From contig NZ_BCSJ01000008.1 of NCBI RefSeq assembly GCF_001570805.1, positions 1 to 64,000 on the forward strand: 64,000 nucleotides of DNA, read 5' to 3'. Shown here in pieces: positions 15,661-23,860 of this stretch; within the stretch, counting starts at the first letter, position 1; each line of letters opens with the position of its first letter. This DNA comes from Brevibacterium epidermidis NBRC 14811. Its GTDB lineage: Bacteria; Actinomycetota; Actinomycetes; Actinomycetales; Brevibacteriaceae. A program made the position numbers and the translations under genes. The notes beneath the pieces were generated by a model. The model was not told where the DNA came from. It saw nothing but the letters and a program-made list of their open reading frames with translations, and did no database searches.

Positions 15661-16968
15661 AAGGCGCCTCCGGCGGCCGGGCAGTCCGACCTGGCGGGCC
15701 CAGATGAGGATCCAGACCGCGCCGAGGAAGGCGAGCAGTCCCGGGAAGAGCACCCCGAATCGCAGGGTGGTCACGGTGATGATGAGGGACAGCAGCGTCG
15801 GCCCGCCGAGTTTGCCGCCGTTGTTGAAGATCGCCCAGATGCCGAGGAACCGGGGCCGTCCGACTGCGGGGGAGAGGTCCGCCCCGATAGTCATGTTCAC
15901 ACCCGCCCCGAGGCCGTTGCCGAAGGCCATGACCGCGGCGGCGATGACCATTCCGGCGAGATCCGGCTTCGCGACCATGATGACGAACCCGGTGCCGAAG
16001 ATGGACAGGCAGGCGACGAGAGTCGCCACCCGGCCGAGGTGATCCTTGATGTACGCGCCGAGGAACATGACGATGAGTTCGAGTCCGGCGCCGAACGCGA
16101 TGATAAGCGAGATCGAGGACTTGTGCAGCCCGATCTCGACGCCCCACAGCTGGACGACGACCGGCTGGGCGGCGCGGGCCGCCGCAAGTGCGATGATCGT
16201 GACGCCGGTGAGGATCACCGACTTCCACCGCACGTCCAACGGCGGCCGACGGTCCTTCTTCCCTCGCCGAGGATGAGCGGCGTCTCCGTGTCCAGGATCG
16301 GCCGCCTCGGCGGGAGAATCACCATCGGTGAGGGAGGGATCGTGATCGTCCGGACGGGAGGTCGGTGCCGCCTCGGCGCGGTGGGGGTGGTCGTCGAAAC
16401 CGGGGATCTGCGCGATCGGCAGGGCCATGATCGCGATCGCAGCGACGGCGGTGAGACCGGAGAAGACGAACACGGACCAGATCGGGAAGACGAGCATGAG
16501 GCCCGCGCCGATCATCGGCCCGATGAGGTTGCCGACCCGCTGCGTGCCGCCGAGCGCGGTCATCGCCTTGGCGAGGTCGGCCGGCGGCATCACCTCGGCG
16601 ACGACGGCCTGACGGGCCAGGCTCCACACGTCGGAGACCGGGCCGAAGACCATGAGTGCGACCGTGTAGACGAGCAGCGAGTACGGCGAATCCCAGATGA
16701 AGGCGGCGACGATGGAGCCGAGGACGATGATCGCCGCAGCCGTGGCCACGGTCATCGCCCGGAAATCACCAAGGCGGTCGATGAGGATCCCCGCCGGCAC
16801 CGTGGCCATCAGGGACACGGCTCCCATGAAGCCGACGATGGCGGCCGCGAACGCCTGCGTCGACCCCAGCGACAGCGCCCCGAGGACGAGGATCGGCATG
16901 ATCGCGCCCAGGCCGACGGCGAAGAGCGCGAACGGCACGAGCACCGGCCACAGGATGGGTTTGAGCAC
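15640..16968 (-). CDS. MFS transporter
   Basis: A 442-residue major facilitator with about twelve transmembrane segments, starting MLKPILWPVLVPFALFAVG. The A-loop-like motif between helices 2 and 3 is GILIDRLGDFRAMT, close to the MFS signature GxLxDRxGRR. A hydrophilic His/Asp/Pro-rich central loop (about 50 residues from PGFDDHPHRAE to RRPPLDVRWKS) joins the two halves, as usual but longer. The last residues, GRRRRLDPPSTG, are encoded by the 19-bp tandem repeat, so the C terminus is recent and probably not functional. Drug or metabolite export is likely, but the substrate is unknown. It is divergent from ltrA. Confidence 0.85.
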   Translation of the reverse strand: MLKPILWPVLVPFALFAVGLGAIMPILVLGALSLGSTQAFAAAIVGFMGAVSLMATVPAGILIDRLGDFRAMTVATAAAIIVLGSIVAAFIWDSPYSLLVYTVALMVFGPVSDVWSLARQAVVAEVMPPADLAKAMTALGGTQRVGNLIGPMIGAGLMLVFPIWSVFVFSGLTAVAAIAIMALPIAQIPGFDDHPHRAEAAPTSRPDDHDPSLTDGDSPAEAADPGHGDAAHPRRGKKDRRPPLDVRWKSVILTGVTIIALAAARAAQPVVVQLWGVEIGLHKSSISLIIAFGAGLELIVMFLGAYIKDHLGRVATLVACLSIFGTGFVIMVAKPDLAGMVIAAAVMAFGNGLGAGVNMTIGADLSPAVGRPRFLGIWAIFNNGGKLGGPTLLSLIITVTTLRFGVLFPGLLAFLGAVWILIWARQVGLPGRRRRLDPPSTG

Positions 16969-17129
16969 ATGGCAAGTCTAGTTGGGGTGTGCGTGAGGTG
17001 GTCGCGGAGTCCGAGGTGAGAGCGGCCGTGGGTATGCGGATCACCGGGCGGGCCAGCGCGGCGGGGTATCGGAGTCGGTTGGGCGGCCATAGAATGTCCG
17101 AGCACTCAGTCCGGCCGTTGAGGATCCGC

Positions 17130-18332
17130 ATGACCGCACAGAACTCAGCCGCACCTCGACTCCGCCTCAGCCCGATGCGTCCGCGCGACCCGGGCGAAGA
17201 GGGCCGCGCAGCGAGCACACTCGAACTCTTCTTCGACCTCGTCTTCGTCATCGCAGTGTCGATCGCGGCTTCACACCTGCATGACACGATCACGGCCGGA
17301 CGCATCGGTGACGGTGTGGTGAGCTATCTGCTCGTGTTCTTCGGGATCTGGTGGGCGTGGATGAACTTCACGTGGTTCGCGACCTCATTCGACACCGATG
17401 ACTGGCTCTACCGGGTGCTCACGATCGTGCAGATGGGCGGAGTGCTCATCCTCGCCGCCGGCATCGGGCCGGTCTTCGAGGACCGTGACTTCCGGCTGCT
17501 CATCGCCGGCTACGTCCTCATGCGCATCATCATGATCTCGCAATGGCTGCGCGCCTCCCGCGGCGCCGGTCGGGCGCGATGGACGACGATCGTGTATGCG
17601 GCAGGGATCGGCATCGTCCAGGTTCTCTGGGTGGCATGGCTGGGCATCGATGATCCCGTGTCCAGTGCTGTGGGCGTCGGAGTGCTCATCCTCGCCGAGG
17701 TGGCGGTGCCCGTCATCGCGGAAACGCGCGGCACGACGCCGTGGCACCCCGACCACATCACCGAACGCTACGGCTGCTTCACGATCATCGTCCTCGGTGA
17801 GAGCCTTCTGGCCTCGGCGAACACGATCTTCGAGGCCCTCGGCGAAGTCGAGGACATCGTTCCGCTCGACTCCCTCGGCGTCCTGTGCCTGACCGTCACC
17901 GCCTCGATGTGGTGGATCTACTTCTGGCCGCCGCATCACCGCGCGATCGGCAGCCTCGGTGGATCGCTCAAGTACGGCTACGGGCACTATTTCATCTTCG
18001 CTGCGGCAGGGGCATTCTCTGCCGGAGTCGGAGTCGAAGCCGATTCGCAGCTCGGCGCCAGCGCCCTCGACCGAGGGCTGGCGACATTCACGGTCTCGGT
18101 GCCGATCGCCGTGTTCGTCCTCGGGGTGTGGGTGCTCGCGATCCGCGCCAACGCCAACGGAGTCGTCAACACCGTCGTTCCGGCCTGCGCCCTGCTCGTC
18201 CTTCTCGACCCGATCATCCCGGTCCCGACGTTCCTCACGACGTTCTTCATGGTCATCATCGTCATCGCCCTCGTCGTGTTCCCTCCACTGGACGAGAACG
18301 GCAAGTCCGCCGCCGAGGCGGTCGTCCGGTGA
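17130..18332 (+). CDS. Low temperature requirement protein A family
   Basis: A membrane protein of 400 residues with the LtrA hallmark STLELFFDLVFVIAVS near residue 27 and roughly ten to twelve hydrophobic segments. The conserved HPDHITERYGCFTIIVLGESLL (Glu-Arg-Tyr-Gly and Gly-Glu) and WWIYFW are typical. LtrA was named from Listeria mutants that grow poorly in the cold; its biochemical role is not settled. ATG 17130 is chosen because TTGAGG lies 7 nt upstream and the family begins shortly before the FFDLVFV motif; upstream in-frame ATGs add Arg-rich residues unlike the family. It ends 5 bp from a convergent small gene. Confidence 0.85.
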   Translation: MTAQNSAAPRLRLSPMRPRDPGEEGRAASTLELFFDLVFVIAVSIAASHLHDTITAGRIGDGVVSYLLVFFGIWWAWMNFTWFATSFDTDDWLYRVLTIVQMGGVLILAAGIGPVFEDRDFRLLIAGYVLMRIIMISQWLRASRGAGRARWTTIVYAAGIGIVQVLWVAWLGIDDPVSSAVGVGVLILAEVAVPVIAETRGTTPWHPDHITERYGCFTIIVLGESLLASANTIFEALGEVEDIVPLDSLGVLCLTVTASMWWIYFWPPHHRAIGSLGGSLKYGYGHYFIFAAAGAFSAGVGVEADSQLGASALDRGLATFTVSVPIAVFVLGVWVLAIRANANGVVNTVVPACALLVLLDPIIPVPTFLTTFFMVIIVIALVVFPPLDENGKSAAEAVVR

Positions 18333-18337
18333 GTGCG

Positions 18338-18637
18338 TCAGAACGGCAGGCCGTGATAGCGGTCGATGTGCCTCCGTTTGGCTTCGTCGACCCGACGTGA
18401 CATCTCCGCAGAATCGACCCGCACGTGAAGGGCCCGGACGCGGCGACGCTCGATGAGCCACAGCGCCAGCCGCAGGACCAGAGCGTCGAGGCCGGTGGCC
18501 GAGGTCGCCGTCGACTGCTCGCCGTCGACGACGAGCTCCCGGGTCACGGTGACCGTGCGTTCGACGATGCGGCGCTGATGAGATGCCCCGCCGAAATCGG
18601 CGAGAGGTGGGCGGATGGGTGCGGTGAGAGTGCTCAT
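18338..18637 (-). CDS. Small hypothetical protein, coupled to HTH gene
   Basis: A 99-residue protein, not recognised. It has an N-terminal Pro-containing stretch, a middle hydrophobic helix-like run (LDALVLRLALWLIERRRV) and an Arg-rich C-terminal half. Its ATG overlaps the stop of the upstream ArsR-like regulator by 4 bp, so it is co-translated with it and may modulate or be regulated with it. Codon bias is like its neighbours, supporting a real gene. No signal peptide is evident. Confidence 0.65.
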   Translation of the reverse strand: MSTLTAPIRPPLADFGGASHQRRIVERTVTVTRELVVDGEQSTATSATGLDALVLRLALWLIERRRVRALHVRVDSAEMSRRVDEAKRRHIDRYHGLPF

Positions 18638-19269
18638 GATGGGGTTTCCTCTCCTTCGGTCAGGGGGAAAGCGTTGAACTGGATCTGCACCGGGCGGGAG
18701 CCCGGATCATTGCGGCCGCGGTACTTGTTGATGAAGGTCATAGTGGTCCTTTCGAACTCGGCGGCGATCTCAGCGAGTTGTTCCTTCGTCAGGCGCAGAT
18801 TGCTCGTCTCGCTGACCGAGGCTGCGACCCACGATTTCGACATCCGGTGCTCGTCATAGGCCGCGTCGATGAAGTCTTCGAAATTGCGATGCTGATTGCG
18901 TGCGAACTCCCGGTTGACGTAGGAGGAAGCCGTCCGTGCCGACGGGTCGAGTTCGCGCTCGGGGCCCGGCACCTTCATGGCCCCGGGGATCCTCTCCCAC
19001 CACTTCTCCCGACCGCTCCGCTCGCCCTCGACCTCGCGGATGAGCTGATGGCGGGCGAGCTGACGCAGGTGATAGCTCGTCGCACCGGAGGACTCGCCGA
19101 GGCGTTTGGCCAGGCTCGTCGCCGTCTGCGGACCCTGCGTGGACAGGGCATCGTAGATCGCCATCCGCAGGGGATGGGCCAGCCCCTTGAGGGCCGAGGT
19201 GCTGATCTCACGGACGCCATCGGGATGAGAGATCTCGCGGATGCTGTCGTCAGGGGTCTCCTCGCTCAT
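18634..19269 (-). CDS. ArsR-like winged-helix regulator
   Basis: A 211-residue regulator with an N-terminal winged helix: STSALKGLAHPLRMAIYDALS, then TSLAKRLGESSGATSYHLRQLARHQLI as the recognition helix region. This matches ArsR/HTH_20-type proteins. The C-terminal ~120 residues are an effector or dimer domain without metal-binding Cys pairs. Start 19269 is chosen because the HTH then lies at the usual depth and a TATCTT box sits 6 nt upstream, implying a leaderless mRNA; the frame is open to 19389, but that part overlaps the divergent protease start. A 20-bp palindrome overlaps its promoter, so autorepression and control of the divergent M4 protease are likely. Confidence 0.82.
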   Translation of the reverse strand: MSEETPDDSIREISHPDGVREISTSALKGLAHPLRMAIYDALSTQGPQTATSLAKRLGESSGATSYHLRQLARHQLIREVEGERSGREKWWERIPGAMKVPGPERELDPSARTASSYVNREFARNQHRNFEDFIDAAYDEHRMSKSWVAASVSETSNLRLTKEQLAEIAAEFERTTMTFINKYRGRNDPGSRPVQIQFNAFPLTEGEETPS

Positions 19270-19270
19270 A

Positions 19271-19304
19271 TTGCAAAGATACACTTGCAAAGAACTCTTT
19301 GCAA
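19271..19304. promoter_or_regulatory. Operator: TTGCAAAG palindrome plus half-site
   Basis: TTGCAAAGAACTCTTTGCAA (19285-19304) is a perfect inverted repeat with 9-bp arms. A further half-site TTGCAAAGA lies at 19271-19279, overlapping the TATCTT -10 box of the ArsR-like gene, and TTTGCAG lies at about 19312. The location between the regulator and the divergent M4 protease suggests one operator serving both. Confidence 0.75.
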
Positions 19305-19387
19305 TAGTTTGTTTGCAGTTTCTCGAGGTGGGCGCTGCCGGCAGTGAGGCACTATCGGATCGGAGGTGAAAGTGGCACGCTGGAGTC

Positions 19388-20512
19388 ATGGTCTCTCAGA
19401 GCGTCGTCCCGTTTCACAGTGTCGTCCCGCCTTATCTCCTCGATGCGATCGCCGAGCGCGGCACCGAGCGATTCCCGAAGGCCGCGGCCGCCGCAGCCAG
19501 CTGTCGGATGTCCGATGAGAGCTGCCGGAACCTGCGCCTGGCCGGACTGCGCTATACCCCTCCGGCCGATCTCGGCAAGGACGAATCCGCGCTCGCCGCC
19601 CCCGCTCCTGCAGGACTGCAGCGCCTCATCCACGATGCGCAGAACACCGAGGTACTGCCCGGCGAACTCGTCCGCTCCGAAGGCGAAGGACCCGTCGACG
19701 ATGAACCGGTCAACGAAGCCTATGACGGACTCGGCGCTTCGTATTCGCTGTACTCCGAGGTGTTCGGGCGTGACTCGCTCGATGGTGCGGGAATGCCGCT
19801 CATGGCCAGCGTCCACTACGGCAAGGACTACGACAACGCCTTCTTCGACGGCCGACTCATGGTCTTCGGCGACGGCGATGACGAAGTGTTCACCGGCTTC
19901 ACCGGTTCGCTGTCGATCATCGGCCACGAACTCTCCCACGGCGTCATCAGCCACACCGCCGACCTCGAATACTTCGGCCAGCCGGGAGCACTCAACGAAC
20001 ACTGTGCCGATGTCTTCGGGGCGCTGACCCAACAACACGACGCCGGACAGAACGCTGAGGACGCCGACTGGCTCATCGGCGCCGGGATCTTCACTCCCGA
20101 TGTGACCGGCCGCGCCCTGCGCTCCATGATCGAACCCGGCACGGCTTATGACGACGACGTCCTCGGCAAGGATCCGCAGCCTGCGCATATGGACGACTTC
20201 GTCACCACCGATTCCGACAACGGCGGGGTCCACCTCAACTCCGGGATTCCGAACCGGGCGTTCGCGCTCGCGGCCATCGCCGTGGGCGGTCCGGCCTGGG
20301 AAAGCGTCGGACAGGTCTGGTACTCGGTCCTCACAGGGGCCGAGATCACGCGGCGCACAGAATTCGCGGAGTTCGCAGAACTCACCATCGCCGAGGCGGC
20401 CGACCAGTTCGGAGCCGGATCCGACGTTCACGATGCGATCGTGTCCGGGTGGGAAGCCGTGGGCATCTCCCACTCAGGTTCGGCACGCGGAAACCAGGGG
20501 AGCAGCTGGTGA
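19388..20512 (+). CDS. M4-family (protealysin-like) metallopeptidase
   Basis: A 374-residue thermolysin-family zinc protease. The zinc site is HELSH (His180, Glu181, His184) with the third ligand Glu204 in GALNEHCADV; the catalytic His282 is in GGVHLNSG. It has no Sec signal peptide and only a short propeptide-like N terminus (MVSQSVVPFHSVVPPYLLDAIA resembles the PPY-type propeptide of protealysins). That makes it the compact cytoplasmic or non-classically released protealysin type, unlike the large secreted thermolysins. The stop codon overlaps the GTG of an emfourin-like inhibitor gene. The GGAG before ATG is unusually close (about 2-3 nt). The TTGCAAAG operator lies upstream. Confidence 0.88.
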   Translation: MVSQSVVPFHSVVPPYLLDAIAERGTERFPKAAAAAASCRMSDESCRNLRLAGLRYTPPADLGKDESALAAPAPAGLQRLIHDAQNTEVLPGELVRSEGEGPVDDEPVNEAYDGLGASYSLYSEVFGRDSLDGAGMPLMASVHYGKDYDNAFFDGRLMVFGDGDDEVFTGFTGSLSIIGHELSHGVISHTADLEYFGQPGALNEHCADVFGALTQQHDAGQNAEDADWLIGAGIFTPDVTGRALRSMIEPGTAYDDDVLGKDPQPAHMDDFVTTDSDNGGVHLNSGIPNRAFALAAIAVGGPAWESVGQVWYSVLTGAEITRRTEFAEFAELTIAEAADQFGAGSDVHDAIVSGWEAVGISHSGSARGNQGSSW

Positions 20513-20883
20513 ACGACACCCTGGCCGGGGATCCGCGAGATTCCGGTGACAACGGCTCCTCTGGCCAGCCGGCCGAGCGATTCGGACGTCTGCTCGTCGA
20601 ACGGTCCGGAGGGATCGGCGGGATGCTGCTCGTCTGGGACGTCGACATCGACGCGAGCTCTCGGCGGGATGACCTCGGTCCGCGCATCGCCGAACTTCCC
20701 TGGCCCGACAGCGGGCAGAGTGAGGATGCGCCGCAGCAGGCGGGTGCCGACCGGTTCGCCTACCTCATCGAAAGCCGGTACGGGCGAGTGCGCTTCGGCG
20801 AGAGTCAGTTGCCGCCGGAGTGGAAGCAGCTGGTCGACGAGGTGCGGGAAGTCGCCGAACCGCAGAGGCGACAACCCGGCTGA
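20509..20883 (+). CDS. Probable emfourin-type protease inhibitor
   Basis: A 124-residue protein that I assign to the protealysin inhibitor (emfourin) family. The core [23 protein letters not shown] matches the R-x-G-G-I/F-xG-beta-strand pattern of that family, and the C-terminal part ([14 protein letters not shown] then [11 protein letters not shown]) also fits. It starts at GTG 20509, which overlaps the protease stop (GTGA), with AGGGGAG just upstream; an ATG at 20449 would lie deep inside the protease gene. In Serratia the protealysin gene is followed by its inhibitor gene in the same operon. Here the overlap implies near-equal synthesis, so the protease should be held inactive inside the cell. 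Confidence 0.75.
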   Translation: MNDTLAGDPRDSGDNGSSGQPAERFGRLLVERSGGIGGMLLVWDVDIDASSRRDDLGPRIAELPWPDSGQSEDAPQQAGADRFAYLIESRYGRVRFGESQLPPEWKQLVDEVREVAEPQRRQPG

Positions 20884-20900
20884 CCCTTATGCTGGAGGTC

Positions 20901-21821
20901 ATGACTGACACGAACCACGGCCCGGGCGGCGACGCTCGGACGACGGCAGAGAAGAACGAACGAGACCTCGAAGCCGGGGTCCACACCGACCTCAAAGATT
21001 CGATGACGTACGGGTCGTATCTCGACCTCGACCGACTCCTCGGCGCCCAGCACCCCGTCAGCAGCCCCGAGCATCATGACGAGCTGCTCTTCATCATCCA
21101 GCACCAGACCACGGAACTGTGGTTCCGGCTCGTCATCCACGAACTGCTCGACGCCCGCCGGCTCATCGCCGACGATGAGCTGCAGACCGCGCTCAAGCGC
21201 ATCGCCCGGGTCAAGCACATTCAGAAGACCCTGACCGAGCAGTGGTCCGTGCTCGCAACACTGACGCCGAGCGAATACGTCGGGTTCCGCGACCAACTCG
21301 GCCGTGCCTCCGGCTTCCAGTCCTGGCAGTACCGGGCCGTGGAGTTTCTGCTCGGCAACAAGAACCGGGCCATGCTCCCGGTCTTCGACGGAGATCCCGA
21401 TGCGCGGGCGGCGCTGGAGAAGTACCTCGAGGAACCGAGCATCTACGACGAATTCCTCGCCTGCCTGGCCCGCCGCGGACTTCCGGTGCCGCAGCGGCTC
21501 CTCGACCGGGACAAGTCCGTCGCCCACACCTTCGATGAGGAACTCTGCGACGTCTTCCGAATCATCTATGAGAACCCGCAGAAGTATTGGCAGGAGTACG
21601 AGAGCTGCGAAGAGCTCGTCGACCTCGAGGAGAACTTCCAACTCTGGCGTTACCGGCATATGCGCACGGTGCTGCGGATCATCGGCATGAAACGCGGAAC
21701 CGGCGGTTCGAGCGGAGTCGGATTCCTGCAGAAAGCGCTCGACCTGACGTTCTTCCCCGAACTCTTCGACATCCGCACCGGCATCGAGAACGGACCCGGC
21801 ATCGGCGACAGGGGAGTCTGA
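20901..21821 (+). CDS. kynA: Tryptophan 2,3-dioxygenase
   Basis: A 306-residue haem dioxygenase that opens the indole ring of L-Trp to N-formylkynurenine, the first step of kynurenine catabolism. Family marks include [13 protein letters not shown], the active-site region [38 protein letters not shown] and the C-terminal [23 protein letters not shown] with the haem-ligand His and GTGGSS loop. Length is close to bacterial TDOs. The start is uncertain: ATG 20901 has GGAGG only 2 nt away, and ATG 20889 is in frame. It follows the inhibitor gene by 17 bp, so it may share its transcript. A formamidase-like hydrolase lies convergently just downstream. Confidence 0.92.
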   Translation: MTDTNHGPGGDARTTAEKNERDLEAGVHTDLKDSMTYGSYLDLDRLLGAQHPVSSPEHHDELLFIIQHQTTELWFRLVIHELLDARRLIADDELQTALKRIARVKHIQKTLTEQWSVLATLTPSEYVGFRDQLGRASGFQSWQYRAVEFLLGNKNRAMLPVFDGDPDARAALEKYLEEPSIYDEFLACLARRGLPVPQRLLDRDKSVAHTFDEELCDVFRIIYENPQKYWQEYESCEELVDLEENFQLWRYRHMRTVLRIIGMKRGTGGSSGVGFLQKALDLTFFPELFDIRTGIENGPGIGDRGV

Positions 21822-21888
21822 TTTTCCCTCCGTCCCAGCGCGAGGGCGCGTTGCGCCCAGGCCCGCAGCATGCAGGGCTGTCGGCAAG

Positions 21889-22653
21889 TCAGCCGAGCAG
21901 GAGGTCCCTCACCTGCGCGAAGTACGGAGAATCGGGGTCGATGACATCGGCATGGTTCGCCCCCGCCAGCTCTGTCAGAGCGGCAGGAAAGACACGAGAG
22001 AATTCCACGTCGACGGTGGCATCGGCATCCCCATGGATCGAATGCACATCGACTCGTGCAGGGATGAGCGCCGCCCGTGACCTGGGATCGTGGTGCAGGT
22101 AGGCTTCCAGATCGTCCTCGGGGCGCGCGCCCATATAGTCGAGGACCGCTCCATCGCCGAGGTGGCCCTCTACTTCCCGGAACAGATCTGTCACCGGCGC
22201 CAGAGGACGCAGGCGGATGCGCGGTCCCTGTGCGGGCAGGTGCGATGCCCAGGCGAGGACGAGGCAGCCGCCGGCCGAATGGCCCGAGACGACCAGATTC
22301 TGCCTTGCCTGTTCGCTGACACCCCAGTGCGGCAGTTCGGCGCACACCGAATCGATGGCCGCGGTGACATCGTCGAGCAGGAGCGGCTGACCGCCGAGTC
22401 TTCGGTATTCGACGGATGCGACGAGCACTCCCGCCTCGGCCAGGGCTCGGGCCAGAGGTCGAGAATGAGCAAGATCGGTGCGCGGCCGGAAGTAGCCGCC
22501 GTGGACGAAGATCACCGTCGCCGAGGCGGCGGCCGGGTCACCATAGACCTCGACGAACTGCTCGGGGGCGTCCCCGTAGGCGTGCCGGAACGCCGGAACC
22601 GCCTCGGCGCCGGCGGCAGAGAGCTCGGGAATGCGCACGGACTCGACGCTCAT
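21889..22653 (-). CDS. Alpha/beta hydrolase, possible kynurenine formamidase
   Basis: A 254-residue serine hydrolase of the HGG-containing esterase/formamidase type. The oxyanion motif is VHGGYF, the nucleophile elbow is VSGHSAGG, the acid is probably in SIHGDADATV, and the His is in AGANHADV. Size and motifs match kynurenine formamidase (arylformamidase), which would hydrolyse the product of the neighbouring tryptophan dioxygenase. The neighbour relation is convergent, not operonic, which weakens the link. Its ATG overlaps the stop of the SGNH hydrolase gene by 4 bp. Alternative: a carboxylesterase. Confidence 0.7.
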   Translation of the reverse strand: MSVESVRIPELSAAGAEAVPAFRHAYGDAPEQFVEVYGDPAAASATVIFVHGGYFRPRTDLAHSRPLARALAEAGVLVASVEYRRLGGQPLLLDDVTAAIDSVCAELPHWGVSEQARQNLVVSGHSAGGCLVLAWASHLPAQGPRIRLRPLAPVTDLFREVEGHLGDGAVLDYMGARPEDDLEAYLHHDPRSRAALIPARVDVHSIHGDADATVDVEFSRVFPAALTELAGANHADVIDPDSPYFAQVRDLLLG

Positions 22654-23555
22654 CCTTCGGAACCGCGAGGCTCGTCCACCTCACCGGAGTCGGTCTGTCC
22701 GGCAGCACCGCCAGCACTGGCATTGCCGGCATCACGCGCACGGTCGACCTCGCGAGAGCGTTCGACGAGGTCGCGGACGCGAGTGAGCTCCGACAGCTTC
22801 GGGTCGAGGGCGTCACCCGAGGACTGCCCGCGCAGTCGGCGACCGACCCACGGGGCCAGGTATTCGCGGGCCCACCGCGACTCCTCGCTCATCACTTCGC
22901 GTATCGCCCGCGTCGGACGAGCAGGAACCCCGAAGCCCTTGGCCGGCAGCGAGCGACCGCTCTCCAGTGTGGCGAGAGCCTGCTCGGCGACGAGGTGGTG
23001 TCCCTTCGTCGACAGGTGGATGCGGTCGTCGGCCCACATCTCCGCAGCATAGAGCGAACGCAGGCCCCACAGATCGACCATATGGCAGCCATGCCGCTGC
23101 GCAATCGACCACAGGTGGGCGTTGTAGATACCCACTCGAGGACGGACCGCGCGGATGAGCGGGGAGCTGAACTCGGTATCGAAGCCGTTGCACATGAGCA
23201 CCTCGATGCCGGCCTCGCGCATGGCGATGACAGCACGTTCGAACTTCGCGGCCAGGGCATCGATATCGGCCTTCGGGCGCAGGCAGTCATTGCCCCCGGC
23301 GCACAGGCTCACCAGGTCCGGCTTCATCTCGAGCACCTGCGGCACCTGGTCATCGACGATGCGGTCGAGCAGACGGCCTCGGATGGCCAGATTGGCGTAG
23401 GACAGGTCGGGGCTGCCCACCGGCGACTCGGTGAGCATGAGCGCGAGCCGGTCGGCCCAGCCGCGGTACCGGTCCTCGGCGCGCGGATCGGAATCCATCA
23501 GCCCCTCACTGAACGAGTCTCCGATGGCGACGTAGGAGGTGATCGGCTCAAGCAT
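22650..23555 (-). CDS. SGNH/GDSL-type hydrolase
   Basis: A 301-residue esterase/lipase-like enzyme. Block I is VAIGDSFSEGL with the Ser nucleophile, block II Gly is in SYANLAIRG, block III is CAGGNDCLRP, and block V is DDRIHLSTKGHH with the Asp-His pair. The C-terminal ~90 residues are Arg/Glu-rich and look helical and disordered. ATG 23555 is chosen (MLEPITSYVAIGDS), preceded by GAAGGAT; an upstream ATG at 23585 adds ten Lys/Arg-rich residues. No signal peptide, so it is cytoplasmic. It is translationally coupled to the downstream formamidase-like gene. Substrate unknown. Confidence 0.85.
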   Translation of the reverse strand: MLEPITSYVAIGDSFSEGLMDSDPRAEDRYRGWADRLALMLTESPVGSPDLSYANLAIRGRLLDRIVDDQVPQVLEMKPDLVSLCAGGNDCLRPKADIDALAAKFERAVIAMREAGIEVLMCNGFDTEFSSPLIRAVRPRVGIYNAHLWSIAQRHGCHMVDLWGLRSLYAAEMWADDRIHLSTKGHHLVAEQALATLESGRSLPAKGFGVPARPTRAIREVMSEESRWAREYLAPWVGRRLRGQSSGDALDPKLSELTRVRDLVERSREVDRARDAGNASAGGAAGQTDSGEVDEPRGSEG

Positions 23556-23651
23556 CAGGGATCCTTCTCTCTTCGGACGACTCATTCAGTGCTCTTCGGG
23601 CGACTCACCCAGACTATACGCCGAGCCTGACACGGCCCCCTCCGCCCCAGA

Positions 23652-23709
23652 ACTACCTGACGGCGGCCCAGCTACCTCGCGCCAGGTTGCTGGGCCGCCG
23701 TCAGGTAGT
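23652..23709. repeat. Palindromic repeat, copy 1
   Basis: Stem ACTACCTGACGGCGGCCCAG with its perfect complement, 21 bp in all (arms 23652-23672 and 23689-23709). A T-T mismatch then ACCT/AGGT pairs and a 6-nt loop CGCGCC complete the hairpin. The right flank AATTGGGG is also conserved in the other copies. This copy lies between divergently transcribed SGNH hydrolase and amidohydrolase genes. Confidence 0.85.
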
Positions 23710-23860
23710 AATTGGGGAGGGGAATAGGGGAGAATCCGCCCCGCCGCAGGCTCTTCGCCAACGCGTCGAACAGTCCTGTGGTCACTGAGCGGAAACATCG
23801 AGTGGCGTAGACTCGACACCGCAGCCAGACGTCGTCGCCGACCCCCTCGCTAGGAGCAGA

